A DNA stretch of 6,093 nt, from assembly GCA_029932545.1 (NCBI GenBank), contig JAOZPW010000237.1, forward strand, positions 1 to 6,093. The letters run 5' to 3'. A model generated the notes under the pieces. That model had not been told where the DNA came from, did not search any database, and saw nothing but the letters and a program-made list of their open reading frames with translations. The position numbers were made by a program, and so were the translations under genes. Source of the stretch: Thermoanaerobaculales bacterium (GTDB lineage Bacteria > Acidobacteriota > Thermoanaerobaculia > Thermoanaerobaculales > Sulfomarinibacteraceae). Positions 1-6,093 of the stretch are shown piece after piece. Every line of letters starts with the position of its first letter. The stretch's first letter is position 1.

Positions 1-1
1 C

Positions 2-373
2 ATGATCGAGGCCCGGGATCTCGAGCGTCAAATTGCCAACGCCGTAGACCGGTTAGCCGGGTCGTTGAGTAGAGCCATCAATGAGGGTCGTCGCCGCAGT
101 GTGTCTGTTGACCTCTTCAGTGACGCCTTGGCGTCGGATATCGAGCTCTACCGTGCAGGAGAGGGAAGCTCGATCGACGTCATTTTGTCGCAGGAGCAGC
201 AGGTTCTGGAGGAGATTACACTGGTGGCCATTCGCCACACGATTGCCCGCCTGGTGACGCAACTGAATTTCGAAATTGGGCATCTGGTCAAGTGCCGGAT
301 CGATGACGGCAGCGTGACGGTTGAGGCGTTTCTTCCTCTGGTTGATGGTTTGCCGACTAGCGAGGCGTCATGA
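2..373 (+). CDS. TolC-family outer-membrane efflux protein, C-terminal part (5' end outside window)
   Basis: The last 123 or so residues of a probable TolC/OEP-family outer-membrane channel, which would give secreted peptide its exit through the outer membrane. Seen: a long helical segment with the repeat pattern typical of the second half of TolC proteins, namely SVSVDLFSDALASDIELYRA, then a G-x-G-S-S turn, IDVILSQEQQVLEEI, and a final helix ending LNFEIGHLV. This is the familiar arrangement of a Y-x-x-G turn, 'D-V-L-x-x-Q' and a closing L-x-x-x-x-G. A short tail (DDGSVTVEAFLPLVDG) follows before the TGA at 371. TolC proteins usually run well over 400 residues, so the ATG at position 2 is almost certainly an internal Met and the gene starts upstream. 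It ends 23 bases before the HlyD gene on the same strand, as expected for an export operon. Family call is by pattern only; no signal peptide can be seen because the N-terminus is missing. Confidence 0.75.
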   Translation: MIEARDLERQIANAVDRLAGSLSRAINEGRRRSVSVDLFSDALASDIELYRAGEGSSIDVILSQEQQVLEEITLVAIRHTIARLVTQLNFEIGHLVKCRIDDGSVTVEAFLPLVDGLPTSEAS

Positions 374-382
374 TTTCAGTGC

Positions 383-389
383 AGAGGAG
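383..389 (+). promoter_or_regulatory. Ribosome binding site of the HlyD-type gene
   Basis: AGAGGAG lies 7 bases before the ATG at 397 and is a good Shine-Dalgarno match. It supports this start for the fusion protein. It sits in the 23-base gap after the TolC-type stop codon, leaving no evident room for a separate promoter. Confidence 0.7.
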
Positions 390-396
390 TTGAGGG

Positions 397-1545
397 ATGG
401 ATCCAAGCAGACTCTTTCGCAAGGCGGCGCTGGAAAAACTTGCGTCGCCCGAGCGACTGGACGAGATGATGCAAATAACCTCGCCGATCGGCTGGCTGGC
501 GATGATCGCGGTAGGTTGCGGACTGGTCGCTCTGGTGATTTGGAGTGTCGTCGGGACCATCTCGATCAAGGTCACAGGCAAGGGCATGTTGATACGGGGT
601 GGCGTCGTATTCGATATTGCCAGCACGACCGAAGGCACTCTGGCGGAGGTTCTCGTCAAACCTGGTGACCATATTGTCAAGGACGAAGTGATCGCACGAC
701 TTGACCGACCGTCGCTTCGATTGAAGATCCAGAACGTAAGGGAGGATGTCAGTCGTCTCAGTGGTCAGGGAAGGCGGCAAAGCTCGGCCCAGCGAAGTCT
801 ATTGGTTCGATATCAAACCCAGGCAGGCGAACTCAGGGAGAAAATCACAAAGCAGGCGGAGATGGTCGAACGTGGACTCTTGACCAACTCGACTCTGATG
901 AGAACCAGGGCAGAACTGACGGCCAACGAGCAGGCCCAGGCGCAGTTGAGGGCTCAACAGGCGGGTACCGGGAACAAGGTTGAGGACGTTCGTCAGCAGC
1001 TGAGCGAACTGGAGAACGAACTGGAGGCGACTTCCAAGATCGTCAGCCCGTTCTCTGGCCGAATTGTTGAGGTTTCGATGGAGACCGGCGATCTGGTCGG
1101 GGCCGGAAGCCGATTGGTGACGCTGGAATCTGAGGATGCCCCGATCACGGCAATGGTCTACATCCCCGCCGCGGAAGGAAAGAAGGTCCGTCCGGGAATG
1201 GAGGTCTATGTCTCGCCGACGACTATCAGAGCCGAGGAATACGGCTTCATGGTGGGCATCGTCGAAACGGCCTCGGATTATCCTGTCACGCCTGAAGGAC
1301 TGCGCAGGGTGCTGAGAAATCAGAGATTGATTGAGGAACTGACTGGTGAAAGTGCTCCGATCGAGGTCCGGGTGACGTTGATCGAAGATCCTGAGACACC
1401 CAGTGGGTTCAAGTGGTCTTCGTCTGAAGGGCCGCCCATGAAGGTCTTCAGCGGCACCATTTGCTCCGCAAACGTAACGGTTGAAACCAAGAAGCCGATC
1501 TCGTATGTGCTCCCGCTGGTTCGCAAGACAGTTGGCGTCAGTTAG
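397..1545 (+). CDS. HlyD-family membrane fusion protein, NHLM bacteriocin secretion type
   Basis: A 382-residue periplasmic adaptor linking the inner-membrane ABC transporters to the outer-membrane channel. Seen in order: a short cytoplasmic start with the stretch SPERLDEMMQITSP (residues 17-30), a single membrane anchor at about 31-53, a first half-lipoyl/biotinyl-like segment at about 70-105 (EGTLAEVLVKPGDHIVKDE), a Gln/Glu/Arg-rich coiled coil at about 108-212, a second half-lipoyl segment at about 214-247 (SPFSGRIVEV...TGDLVGAG), and a beta domain to the end. The closing stretch from G345, with GPPMKVFSGTICSANVTVE and then PISYVLPLVRK, matches what I know of the NHLM secretion-protein subfamily (TIGR03794), as does the SPE-x-L-D motif near the start. 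ATG 397 has a good Shine-Dalgarno sequence. The next gene begins 12 bases after the TAG, which indicates co-transcription. Complete, with no damage seen. Confidence 0.9.
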   Translation: MDPSRLFRKAALEKLASPERLDEMMQITSPIGWLAMIAVGCGLVALVIWSVVGTISIKVTGKGMLIRGGVVFDIASTTEGTLAEVLVKPGDHIVKDEVIARLDRPSLRLKIQNVREDVSRLSGQGRRQSSAQRSLLVRYQTQAGELREKITKQAEMVERGLLTNSTLMRTRAELTANEQAQAQLRAQQAGTGNKVEDVRQQLSELENELEATSKIVSPFSGRIVEVSMETGDLVGAGSRLVTLESEDAPITAMVYIPAAEGKKVRPGMEVYVSPTTIRAEEYGFMVGIVETASDYPVTPEGLRRVLRNQRLIEELTGESAPIEVRVTLIEDPETPSGFKWSSSEGPPMKVFSGTICSANVTVETKKPISYVLPLVRKTVGVS

Positions 1546-1557
1546 GCGATTGCATTA

Positions 1558-3771
1558 ATGACCGATCCGACCGATTCCCCTGAAGTCAAAACCTACCCCA
1601 AGGTCAAGAATCGCCGTTGCAGGGTGCCGACGATTCTGCAGATGGAGGCCGTCGAGTGCGGTGCAGCAGCGCTGGCAATGATCCTGGACTACCACGGGCT
1701 CTCGGTGCCGCTGGAGGAATTGCGGGTCGAGTGCGGAGTCAGCAGAGACGGCAGCAAGGCGAGCAATGTCCTCAAGGCCGCCAGGAAATATGGGCTGGTT
1801 GCAAAAGGCTACAAGTACGAGTTGGATCGATTGTGGGACATCGACTTGCCTGTGATTCTCTTCTGGAATTTTAACCACTTCCTGGTCCTCGAGGGATTCC
1901 GCAAGGGCAAGGTCTTCGTTGCCGACCCGGCGACCGGTCCTCGGGAAATTAGTTTTGAAGAACTGGACGCTTCATTTTCAGGTGTTGTCCTGACATTCGA
2001 GCCGGGGCCGGATTTCAAAAAGGGTGGTGAACGGCACAGCATGGCTGCCGCACTGGGACGCCGTCTTCAGGGTTCGGAATCGGCACTGCTCTTCGTTATT
2101 CTGTGTGGGCTTTTCCTGGTCATACCAGGATTGATTGTACCGACCTTTTCGAGGATATTTATCGACGAGTATCTGGTTGGGGGTCGGGAGAGTTTCATCC
2201 GTCCTCTGTTGGTGGGGATGGGGTTGACGGCGATTGTTCGAATGCTCTTGACCTGGCTTCAGGAGTATTACCTCCTTCGGATGGAGACAAAGCTGGCCAT
2301 TACGACCTCCAGCAAGTTCTTCAACCACATTCTTCGCTTGCCGGTTTCGTACTTTTCACAACGATACGCCGGCGAGATCGGTTCCAGGGTACAAATCAAC
2401 AACAAGGTTGCGCGGGTGGTGTCCGGAAAGCTGGCGACGACCGTTCTGGACTGCGTGTTGGTGGTGTTCTACGCCGTGCTGATGTTCATGTACGACTTCA
2501 CTCTGACCCTGATCTGTATCGTGATTGCGCTGGGGAATATTGTGGCGGTCAAATTGGTCTCACGGCGAAGGGTCGATGCCAGTCGGAGGCTCTTGCAGGA
2601 GTCAGGAAAACTGGTCGGCACCGCCATGAACGGGCTGAGAATCATCGATACGCTCAAGGCCTCGGGCTCGGAGAGCGAGTTCTTCTCAAGGTGGTCGGGC
2701 TACCAGGCCAAGTCGCTCAAGGCGGAGCAGGAATTGGGGCAGTGGACCGAGTATGTCAACGCTGTGCCCCCTTTGGTCAGTAGTTTGACGACAGCCGTCA
2801 TCTTGCTCATGGGCAGTTTAAAGGTCATGGACGGCCAGTTGACAGTTGGAATGTTGGTCGCATACCAGAGTCTGATGGCCAGCTTCACAAGGCCCCTCAA
2901 TACGTTCGTTACTTTTGGGGCTACACTCCAGGAGCTCGAGGCCGACATGAACCGGCTTGACGATGTGCTCCAGTATCCGATCGACGTCGACTACGAGAGG
3001 GAAGAAAAGATGGCTTCAGAGGGGTCTGAAGTCGTTCGATCGTCCGACCAGATCAAGTTGTCGGGCGCCGTCGAGATGAAGGACCTCTCCTTCGGCTTCA
3101 GCCCATTGGGGAAACCGCTGATCGAGAACTTCAACTTGAAGATCGAGCCGGGCCAACGAGTGGCTTTGGTCGGAAGGAGTGGCAGCGGCAAGTCGACGAT
3201 CGCTCGATTGATCGCCGGTCTGTTTCAACCGTGGTCGGGTGAGATTCTCTTCGACGATACCCCTCGGACGGAATTGCGACCGAGCCTGATCCGAGATTCA
3301 CTGGCAGTGGTCGATCAGGAGATTTTTCTTTTTGCCGGAACGGTCAATGACAATATCACGATGTGGGACTCGACCATTCCGGCCAAGGCGGTGACCGCCG
3401 CATGCCGGGATGCTGCCATCGATGAGGACGTTCACGATCGGATCGGCAAGTATCAGTCGGAAGTGACCGAGGGGGGGACAAATTTCAGCGGCGGACAGAG
3501 GCAGCGTCTGGAGATTGCCCGTGCTCTGGTGGGGAACCCGACGATCGTGATTCTTGACGAGGCCACAAGTGCTCTGGATCCGATGACCGAACGATGGGTT
3601 GATGACAGTCTCAGGCGGCGAGGTTGTACCTGCATCATTGTCGCTCACCGGTTGAGTACCATTCGTGATGCTGACCAGATCATCGTGCTCGACCGGGGTA
3701 CGATTGTGCAACGTGGCACCCATGAGGAAATGAAGGATGTACCGGGGCAATATGCGCAGCTTATTAGTTAG
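1558..3771 (+). CDS. NHLM-type peptidase-containing ABC transporter (C39 peptidase, membrane domain, ATPase)
   Basis: A 737-residue bifunctional inner-membrane exporter that should cut a double-glycine-type leader peptide on the cytoplasmic side and export the released core peptide (TIGR03796-like). The C39 cysteine peptidase is at about 22-150: oxyanion Gln28 and catalytic Cys34 in QMEAVECGAAAL, His107 in NHFLVL, and Asp123 in VADPATG. The membrane domain is at about 175-450, with likely segments near 176-197, 215-235, 295-313, 315-333, 403-422 and 427-447. The ATPase is at about 500-737: Walker A GRSGSGKST (539-547), Q-loop Gln587, signature FSGGQ (643-647), Walker B VILDE with Glu668, D-loop SALD, and switch His697. 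All catalytic residues are present, so the protein should be active. The ATG at 1558 has only a weak upstream TTAGG, so translation may be coupled to the HlyD gene ending 12 bases earlier. The AG of its TAG stop is also the first two bases of the heptamer array. Confidence 0.95.
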   Translation: MTDPTDSPEVKTYPKVKNRRCRVPTILQMEAVECGAAALAMILDYHGLSVPLEELRVECGVSRDGSKASNVLKAARKYGLVAKGYKYELDRLWDIDLPVILFWNFNHFLVLEGFRKGKVFVADPATGPREISFEELDASFSGVVLTFEPGPDFKKGGERHSMAAALGRRLQGSESALLFVILCGLFLVIPGLIVPTFSRIFIDEYLVGGRESFIRPLLVGMGLTAIVRMLLTWLQEYYLLRMETKLAITTSSKFFNHILRLPVSYFSQRYAGEIGSRVQINNKVARVVSGKLATTVLDCVLVVFYAVLMFMYDFTLTLICIVIALGNIVAVKLVSRRRVDASRRLLQESGKLVGTAMNGLRIIDTLKASGSESEFFSRWSGYQAKSLKAEQELGQWTEYVNAVPPLVSSLTTAVILLMGSLKVMDGQLTVGMLVAYQSLMASFTRPLNTFVTFGATLQELEADMNRLDDVLQYPIDVDYEREEKMASEGSEVVRSSDQIKLSGAVEMKDLSFGFSPLGKPLIENFNLKIEPGQRVALVGRSGSGKSTIARLIAGLFQPWSGEILFDDTPRTELRPSLIRDSLAVVDQEIFLFAGTVNDNITMWDSTIPAKAVTAACRDAAIDEDVHDRIGKYQSEVTEGGTNFSGGQRQRLEIARALVGNPTIVILDEATSALDPMTERWVDDSLRRRGCTCIIVAHRLSTIRDADQIIVLDRGTIVQRGTHEEMKDVPGQYAQLIS

Positions 3772-3818
3772 CTCTCAGCTCTCAGCTCTCAGCTCTCAGC
3801 TCTCAGCTCTCAGCTGTC
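3770..3818 (+). repeat. Heptamer tandem repeat, 7 copies of AGCTCTC
   Basis: Six perfect AGCTCTC units (3770-3776, 3777-3783, 3784-3790, 3791-3797, 3798-3804, 3805-3811) are followed by one variant unit, AGCTGTC (3812-3818), 49 bases in all. The first two bases belong to the TAG stop of the peptidase-transporter gene. The array nearly fills the space up to the ATG at 3828. Because the unit is 7 bases, copy-number change by slippage is plausible and would change the spacing between the two transporter genes without touching either protein. AGCT within each unit is self-complementary, so only very short, weak hairpins are possible and it is not a convincing terminator. Heptanucleotide arrays of similar style (STRR) are known between genes in cyanobacteria; whether this is related is unknown. 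Confidence 0.97.
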
Positions 3819-3854
3819 GGAACTGGGATGAGAATAGCCACAATAAGGCACAAA

Positions 3855-3861
3855 AAGGTGG
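3855..3861 (+). promoter_or_regulatory. Probable ribosome binding site for a GTG start at 3867
   Basis: AAGGTGG lies 5 bases before GTG 3867 and is the best Shine-Dalgarno-like match in the region. The competing in-frame ATG at 3828 has only GGAACTGGG immediately upstream and sits 9 bases after the repeat array. This decides the start I prefer for the second transporter, although ATG 3828 (13 residues longer) is not excluded. Confidence 0.5.
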
Positions 3862-3866
3862 TCTTT

Positions 3867-6093
3867 GTGAGTGAGCGTCCCGGCGTTGGCGGCGTCTCTC
3901 CGGGGACGGCCGAGATCCGTATCCTCGGCACGGTCGATACTGAAAAGATGGGCAGAATTTTTTCTGTCGGTCCCGAAGGAATCAGTCTCGGCAGGGGCGA
4001 TGGCGATGTGGTTCTGTCCGATCCCTCGGTGTCGCGTCGGCATGCAGAAATTCGTCCCGTTGAAGGCGGTTTCGAACTCAGGGATCTGGGGAGTTCAAAC
4101 GGCACCTGGGTCGAGGATCAGCGCATCACTAAGCACCTTCTTGGCGACGGTCAGCAATTTCGGTTGGGCAATGCCCTGTTCCAATTCAAGTTTAAGCCGG
4201 CCGAGGCGTCAGTTTCGCCGGCTACAAAAGCCCCGGTGGTTGTGCCGCCGACGGCAACCGCACCGAAATCCGCACCGCCGCTCCCCATTCCGCCGGCCTC
4301 CGAGAAACAGGCCGATCCTCAATCGGTGCCTGTCGCCAAACCACGTCCGGAACCGAAACCGCCCTCGGAGTCGAAACCACGATCGAAGGCGAAAGTGCCC
4401 GACAGACCCAAGATTGACCCCGCTGTTGAACCCATGCCCACACCTGAAGAGGAGCCGGCGCCTGAACCACTCGCGGACCTGACGGGACTTGATCTGGCGA
4501 ACGTCATCGAGCAGGAAGGCGTAGAGGTTCAGGCTGGAGGGAACCAACCGTTTTTGATCAATAAGCCTGATACGGTCTGGTACGTGCAAACCGGCAAGAT
4601 GGAACTCTTCAACGTAAGAGTCGAGGACGGCAAACCCAAGGGGGCACGAAATCATTTTGTAACCCTGTCGGAAGGCAGCCTGATGATGGGTATGGATCCT
4701 GACCTCTTCACAGGGGGCGCAGGATTTCTAGCTGTAGGCTCGATCAACACAACCTTGAAGCGGATCTCTCTCTCCAGATTGAAAACACTGGCCGCCGAGC
4801 CGGCCATGGCGCCGACTGTGGCCGAATGGATTGATGGATGGGTGTCCGCCGTGTCGGCGGGACTGACCGATGAAATCCCCAATCCTCCGATGGAGGAGGT
4901 GTCGTTGATTCCACAAGAATCAATGAACCTGCCTGTCCATCATCAAGCCCGGCCGAACAAAGGTGTCGTTTGGTTGGATGTCACCAGCGGCAAGATCTTG
5001 TTCATCGGCATGGAGGAACTGATCCTGGACGAAGGGCGGGAGCAGAGGGGTGGGCGGGGGGACTCCCTCGGCCTGCAGCACCTGATTCGGGTGGCCACAG
5101 CCGAGTCAGCCCTCTTTCCGATTTCAATCAGGACATGGGTGGAGGCCCTGATTTCTGGTGATCCGGGGACCGTTGTTCAAGCTCTGCCTGGGGTCGACTG
5201 TGTTGACCGGCCCGAGATGTGGAGGGGAGTCGAGATCTTCCATCGGGTCGTTTGCCAGTGTGAGTTCATCAACAAGAGAATGTCCCAGGTCGACGAACTT
5301 AATCGCTTGAAGTCCAAAGCAGAGTATGCCGATGCCGCTCGGCGGCAGGGGCTCTCGGATCTAGCTTCCGTGTTGAGTGGGGGCGGAGACCGGTCAGTTT
5401 TTTCGTCCAAGGCAGGAGAGGACGAAGTTTTCGAGGCCGCAAAATTGGTGGGACAGAATCTGGATATGGAAGTGCGACGTCATCCCGAAGGGCAGAGGGA
5501 GAAGACGTTTGAAGGGCGGGTTGCAGCCATTGCCAAAGCCTCTCGTTTTCGGGTCCGGTCCATCGCCCTTCGTGATGACTGGTGGCGTCAGGATGGGGGC
5601 CCGATCCTCGGGAAACTCGGCAACGATGGAAGCCCAGTCGCGCTGCTGCCGACCGGTCCCACTTCCTACGAGTGCGTCAATCCTGGAACCGGGGGTCGGC
5701 ACAAAGTCACGGAGGATTTTGCGGAGAGCATTGATCCCTTTGGTGTGACCTTTTACCGTCCGTTCGATGACGGGCCGTTGTCGGCGGTAGACCTGATGAA
5801 ATTCGGGGTTCTGGGCCTCCAGCATGACGTCCGATGGCTGATGTTCATGGGCATCGCTTTGGGGATATTGGGCACGCTGGCTCCGATATTCACAGGGAAG
5901 CTCTTTGATACGGCGATCCCGCAGGCGGATCGCAGCCTGCTGCTGCAATTCACTACCGGACTTTTCGTGGCAGCCCTGATTGGGGCCGCCTTCAAGATCA
6001 CACAAAGCGTTGCAGTCTTGAGGATTCAGGGGCGGATGGACTACTCGGTCCAGTCCGCGCTCTGGGATCGCCTGCTCGACCTTCCGTCGACCA
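3867..6093 (+). CDS. FHA-domain-fused NHLM-type ABC transporter (3' end outside window)
   Basis: At least 742 residues, open to the window edge, of the second NHLM exporter (TIGR03797-like), an inner-membrane partner of the preceding peptidase-transporter. Numbered from GTG 3867: an FHA domain at about 17-109 (GR 42-43, SRRH 56-59, SSNGT 76-80), then a Pro/Lys/Glu-rich linker at about 112-201. Next come the modules I know from this family: a cupin or cNMP-like segment around W238 (VWYVQTGKMELFNV), a second one around W369 (VWLDVTSGKILFIG) closing near W424, and a helical stretch. A C39-like segment without catalytic residues follows at about 525-625 (DDWWRQDGGPILG; VNPGTG), and the membrane domain begins at about 656, with two segments near 656-678 and 690-710. 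The ATPase domain lies beyond the window. The start could instead be ATG 3828. FHA domains bind phospho-threonine; the FHA fusion is the unusual part, as the family normally starts with the cupin-like modules. Confidence 0.9.
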   Translation, partial: MSERPGVGGVSPGTAEIRILGTVDTEKMGRIFSVGPEGISLGRGDGDVVLSDPSVSRRHAEIRPVEGGFELRDLGSSNGTWVEDQRITKHLLGDGQQFRLGNALFQFKFKPAEASVSPATKAPVVVPPTATAPKSAPPLPIPPASEKQADPQSVPVAKPRPEPKPPSESKPRSKAKVPDRPKIDPAVEPMPTPEEEPAPEPLADLTGLDLANVIEQEGVEVQAGGNQPFLINKPDTVWYVQTGKMELFNVRVEDGKPKGARNHFVTLSEGSLMMGMDPDLFTGGAGFLAVGSINTTLKRISLSRLKTLAAEPAMAPTVAEWIDGWVSAVSAGLTDEIPNPPMEEVSLIPQESMNLPVHHQARPNKGVVWLDVTSGKILFIGMEELILDEGREQRGGRGDSLGLQHLIRVATAESALFPISIRTWVEALISGDPGTVVQALPGVDCVDRPEMWRGVEIFHRVVCQCEFINKRMSQVDELNRLKSKAEYADAARRQGLSDLASVLSGGGDRSVFSSKAGEDEVFEAAKLVGQNLDMEVRRHPEGQREKTFEGRVAAIAKASRFRVRSIALRDDWWRQDGGPILGKLGNDGSPVALLPTGPTSYECVNPGTGGRHKVTEDFAESIDPFGVTFYRPFDDGPLSAVDLMKFGVLGLQHDVRWLMFMGIALGILGTLAPIFTGKLFDTAIPQADRSLLLQFTTGLFVAALIGAAFKITQSVAVLRIQGRMDYSVQSALWDRLLDLPST
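3915..4193 (+). other. Segment encoding the FHA phospho-threonine-binding domain
   Basis: Part of the second transporter gene, residues about 17-109 from GTG 3867. All hallmark FHA residues are visible: Gly42-Arg43, Ser56-x-x-His59, and Asn78-Gly79, with the usual spacing and the surrounding beta-rich pattern (DVVLSDPSVSRRHAEI, FELRDLGSSNGTWV, LGDGQQFRLGNALFQF). Arg43, Ser56 and Asn78 are the positions that contact phosphopeptide in known FHA domains, so the fold should be binding-competent. It is on the cytoplasmic side, ahead of the transporter. Confidence 0.93.
4200..4469 (+). other. Segment encoding a Pro/Lys/Glu-rich linker
   Basis: Part of the second transporter gene, residues about 112-201. 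About ninety residues rich in Pro, Lys, Glu and Ala, with repeated P-x-P and K-P steps (for example PRPEPKPPSESKP and TPEEEPAPEP). It resembles an extended tether between the FHA domain and the cupin-like modules. It has no hydrophobic segment, so the FHA domain is probably cytoplasmic. Confidence 0.8.

Noticed and set aside
2..4. ATG at position 2 as the true start of the first gene
   Set aside because: The encoded segment matches only the C-terminal helices of TolC-type proteins and lacks a signal peptide, so the gene almost certainly begins before the window.
2103..2783. Open frame of 226 residues on the + strand inside gene 3
   Set aside because: It is a shifted reading of the membrane-domain codons of the peptidase-transporter, whose own frame is intact.
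3298..3750. Antisense open frame of 150 residues opposite the ATPase domain
   Set aside because: The sense frame encodes Walker B, signature and H-loop motifs here; the antisense product has no family pattern.
3770..3818. Heptamer array as a CRISPR array or transcription terminator
   Set aside because: Units are 7 bases, directly adjoining and without spacers, so it is not CRISPR. Only four-base AGCT pairings are possible and there is no T-run, so it is not a credible terminator.
3871..4482. Open frame of 203 residues on the + strand, rich in Arg and Pro
   Set aside because: It lies in another frame of the FHA-linker coding region. Its Arg/Pro bias is what a shifted reading of the Pro/Lys/Glu linker would give, while the main frame shows a clear FHA domain.
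4209..4655. Antisense open frame of 148 residues, Arg/Gly-rich
   Set aside because: It is the complement of the Pro-rich linker codons, low in complexity, with no recognisable domain.
5394..6005. Antisense open frame of 203 residues
   Set aside because: It lies fully opposite the well-supported transporter frame and shows no domain pattern.

Overview
The window looks like one operon-type block of four genes, all on the + strand, that encode a peptide export machine of the NHLM/NHLP class (nitrile-hydratase-like-leader microcins). The TolC-type protein at the left edge implies a Gram-negative, two-membrane bacterium. The sequence is moderately GC-rich by eye. I cannot name the organism from sequence alone. 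An FHA-domain transporter and heptamer repeats would fit a planctomycete or a deltaproteobacterium-like lineage, but that is a guess.

Layout: (1) 2-373 is the 3' end of a TolC-family outer-membrane efflux gene, cut by the window edge. (2) 397-1545 is a complete HlyD-type membrane fusion protein of the NHLM subfamily. (3) 1558-3771 is a complete peptidase-containing ABC transporter (C39 peptidase, six membrane segments, nucleotide-binding domain) with all catalytic motifs intact. (4) 3770-3818 is a seven-copy AGCTCTC heptamer array that begins inside the stop codon of gene 3 and fills most of the gap to gene 4. (5) From about 3867 to the window end is the 5' part of a second NHLM transporter. 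It carries an N-terminal FHA domain and a Pro/Lys/Glu-rich linker ahead of the usual NHLM modules, and its membrane domain is cut off by the window. The only gap larger than a few tens of bases is the 3772-3866 spacer, so no stretch of 300 bases lacks a gene.

How the parts would work together: the C39 peptidase of gene 3 would cut a double-glycine-type leader from a ribosomally made precursor. The two ABC proteins (genes 3 and 4) would move the peptide across the inner membrane, the HlyD protein would bridge the periplasm, and the TolC protein would form the outer-membrane exit. No precursor peptide or modification enzyme lies in the window; they would be expected in the flanks. The most unusual elements are the FHA domain fused to the second transporter, which suggests phospho-threonine-dependent control or recruitment, and the heptamer array between the two transporter genes.
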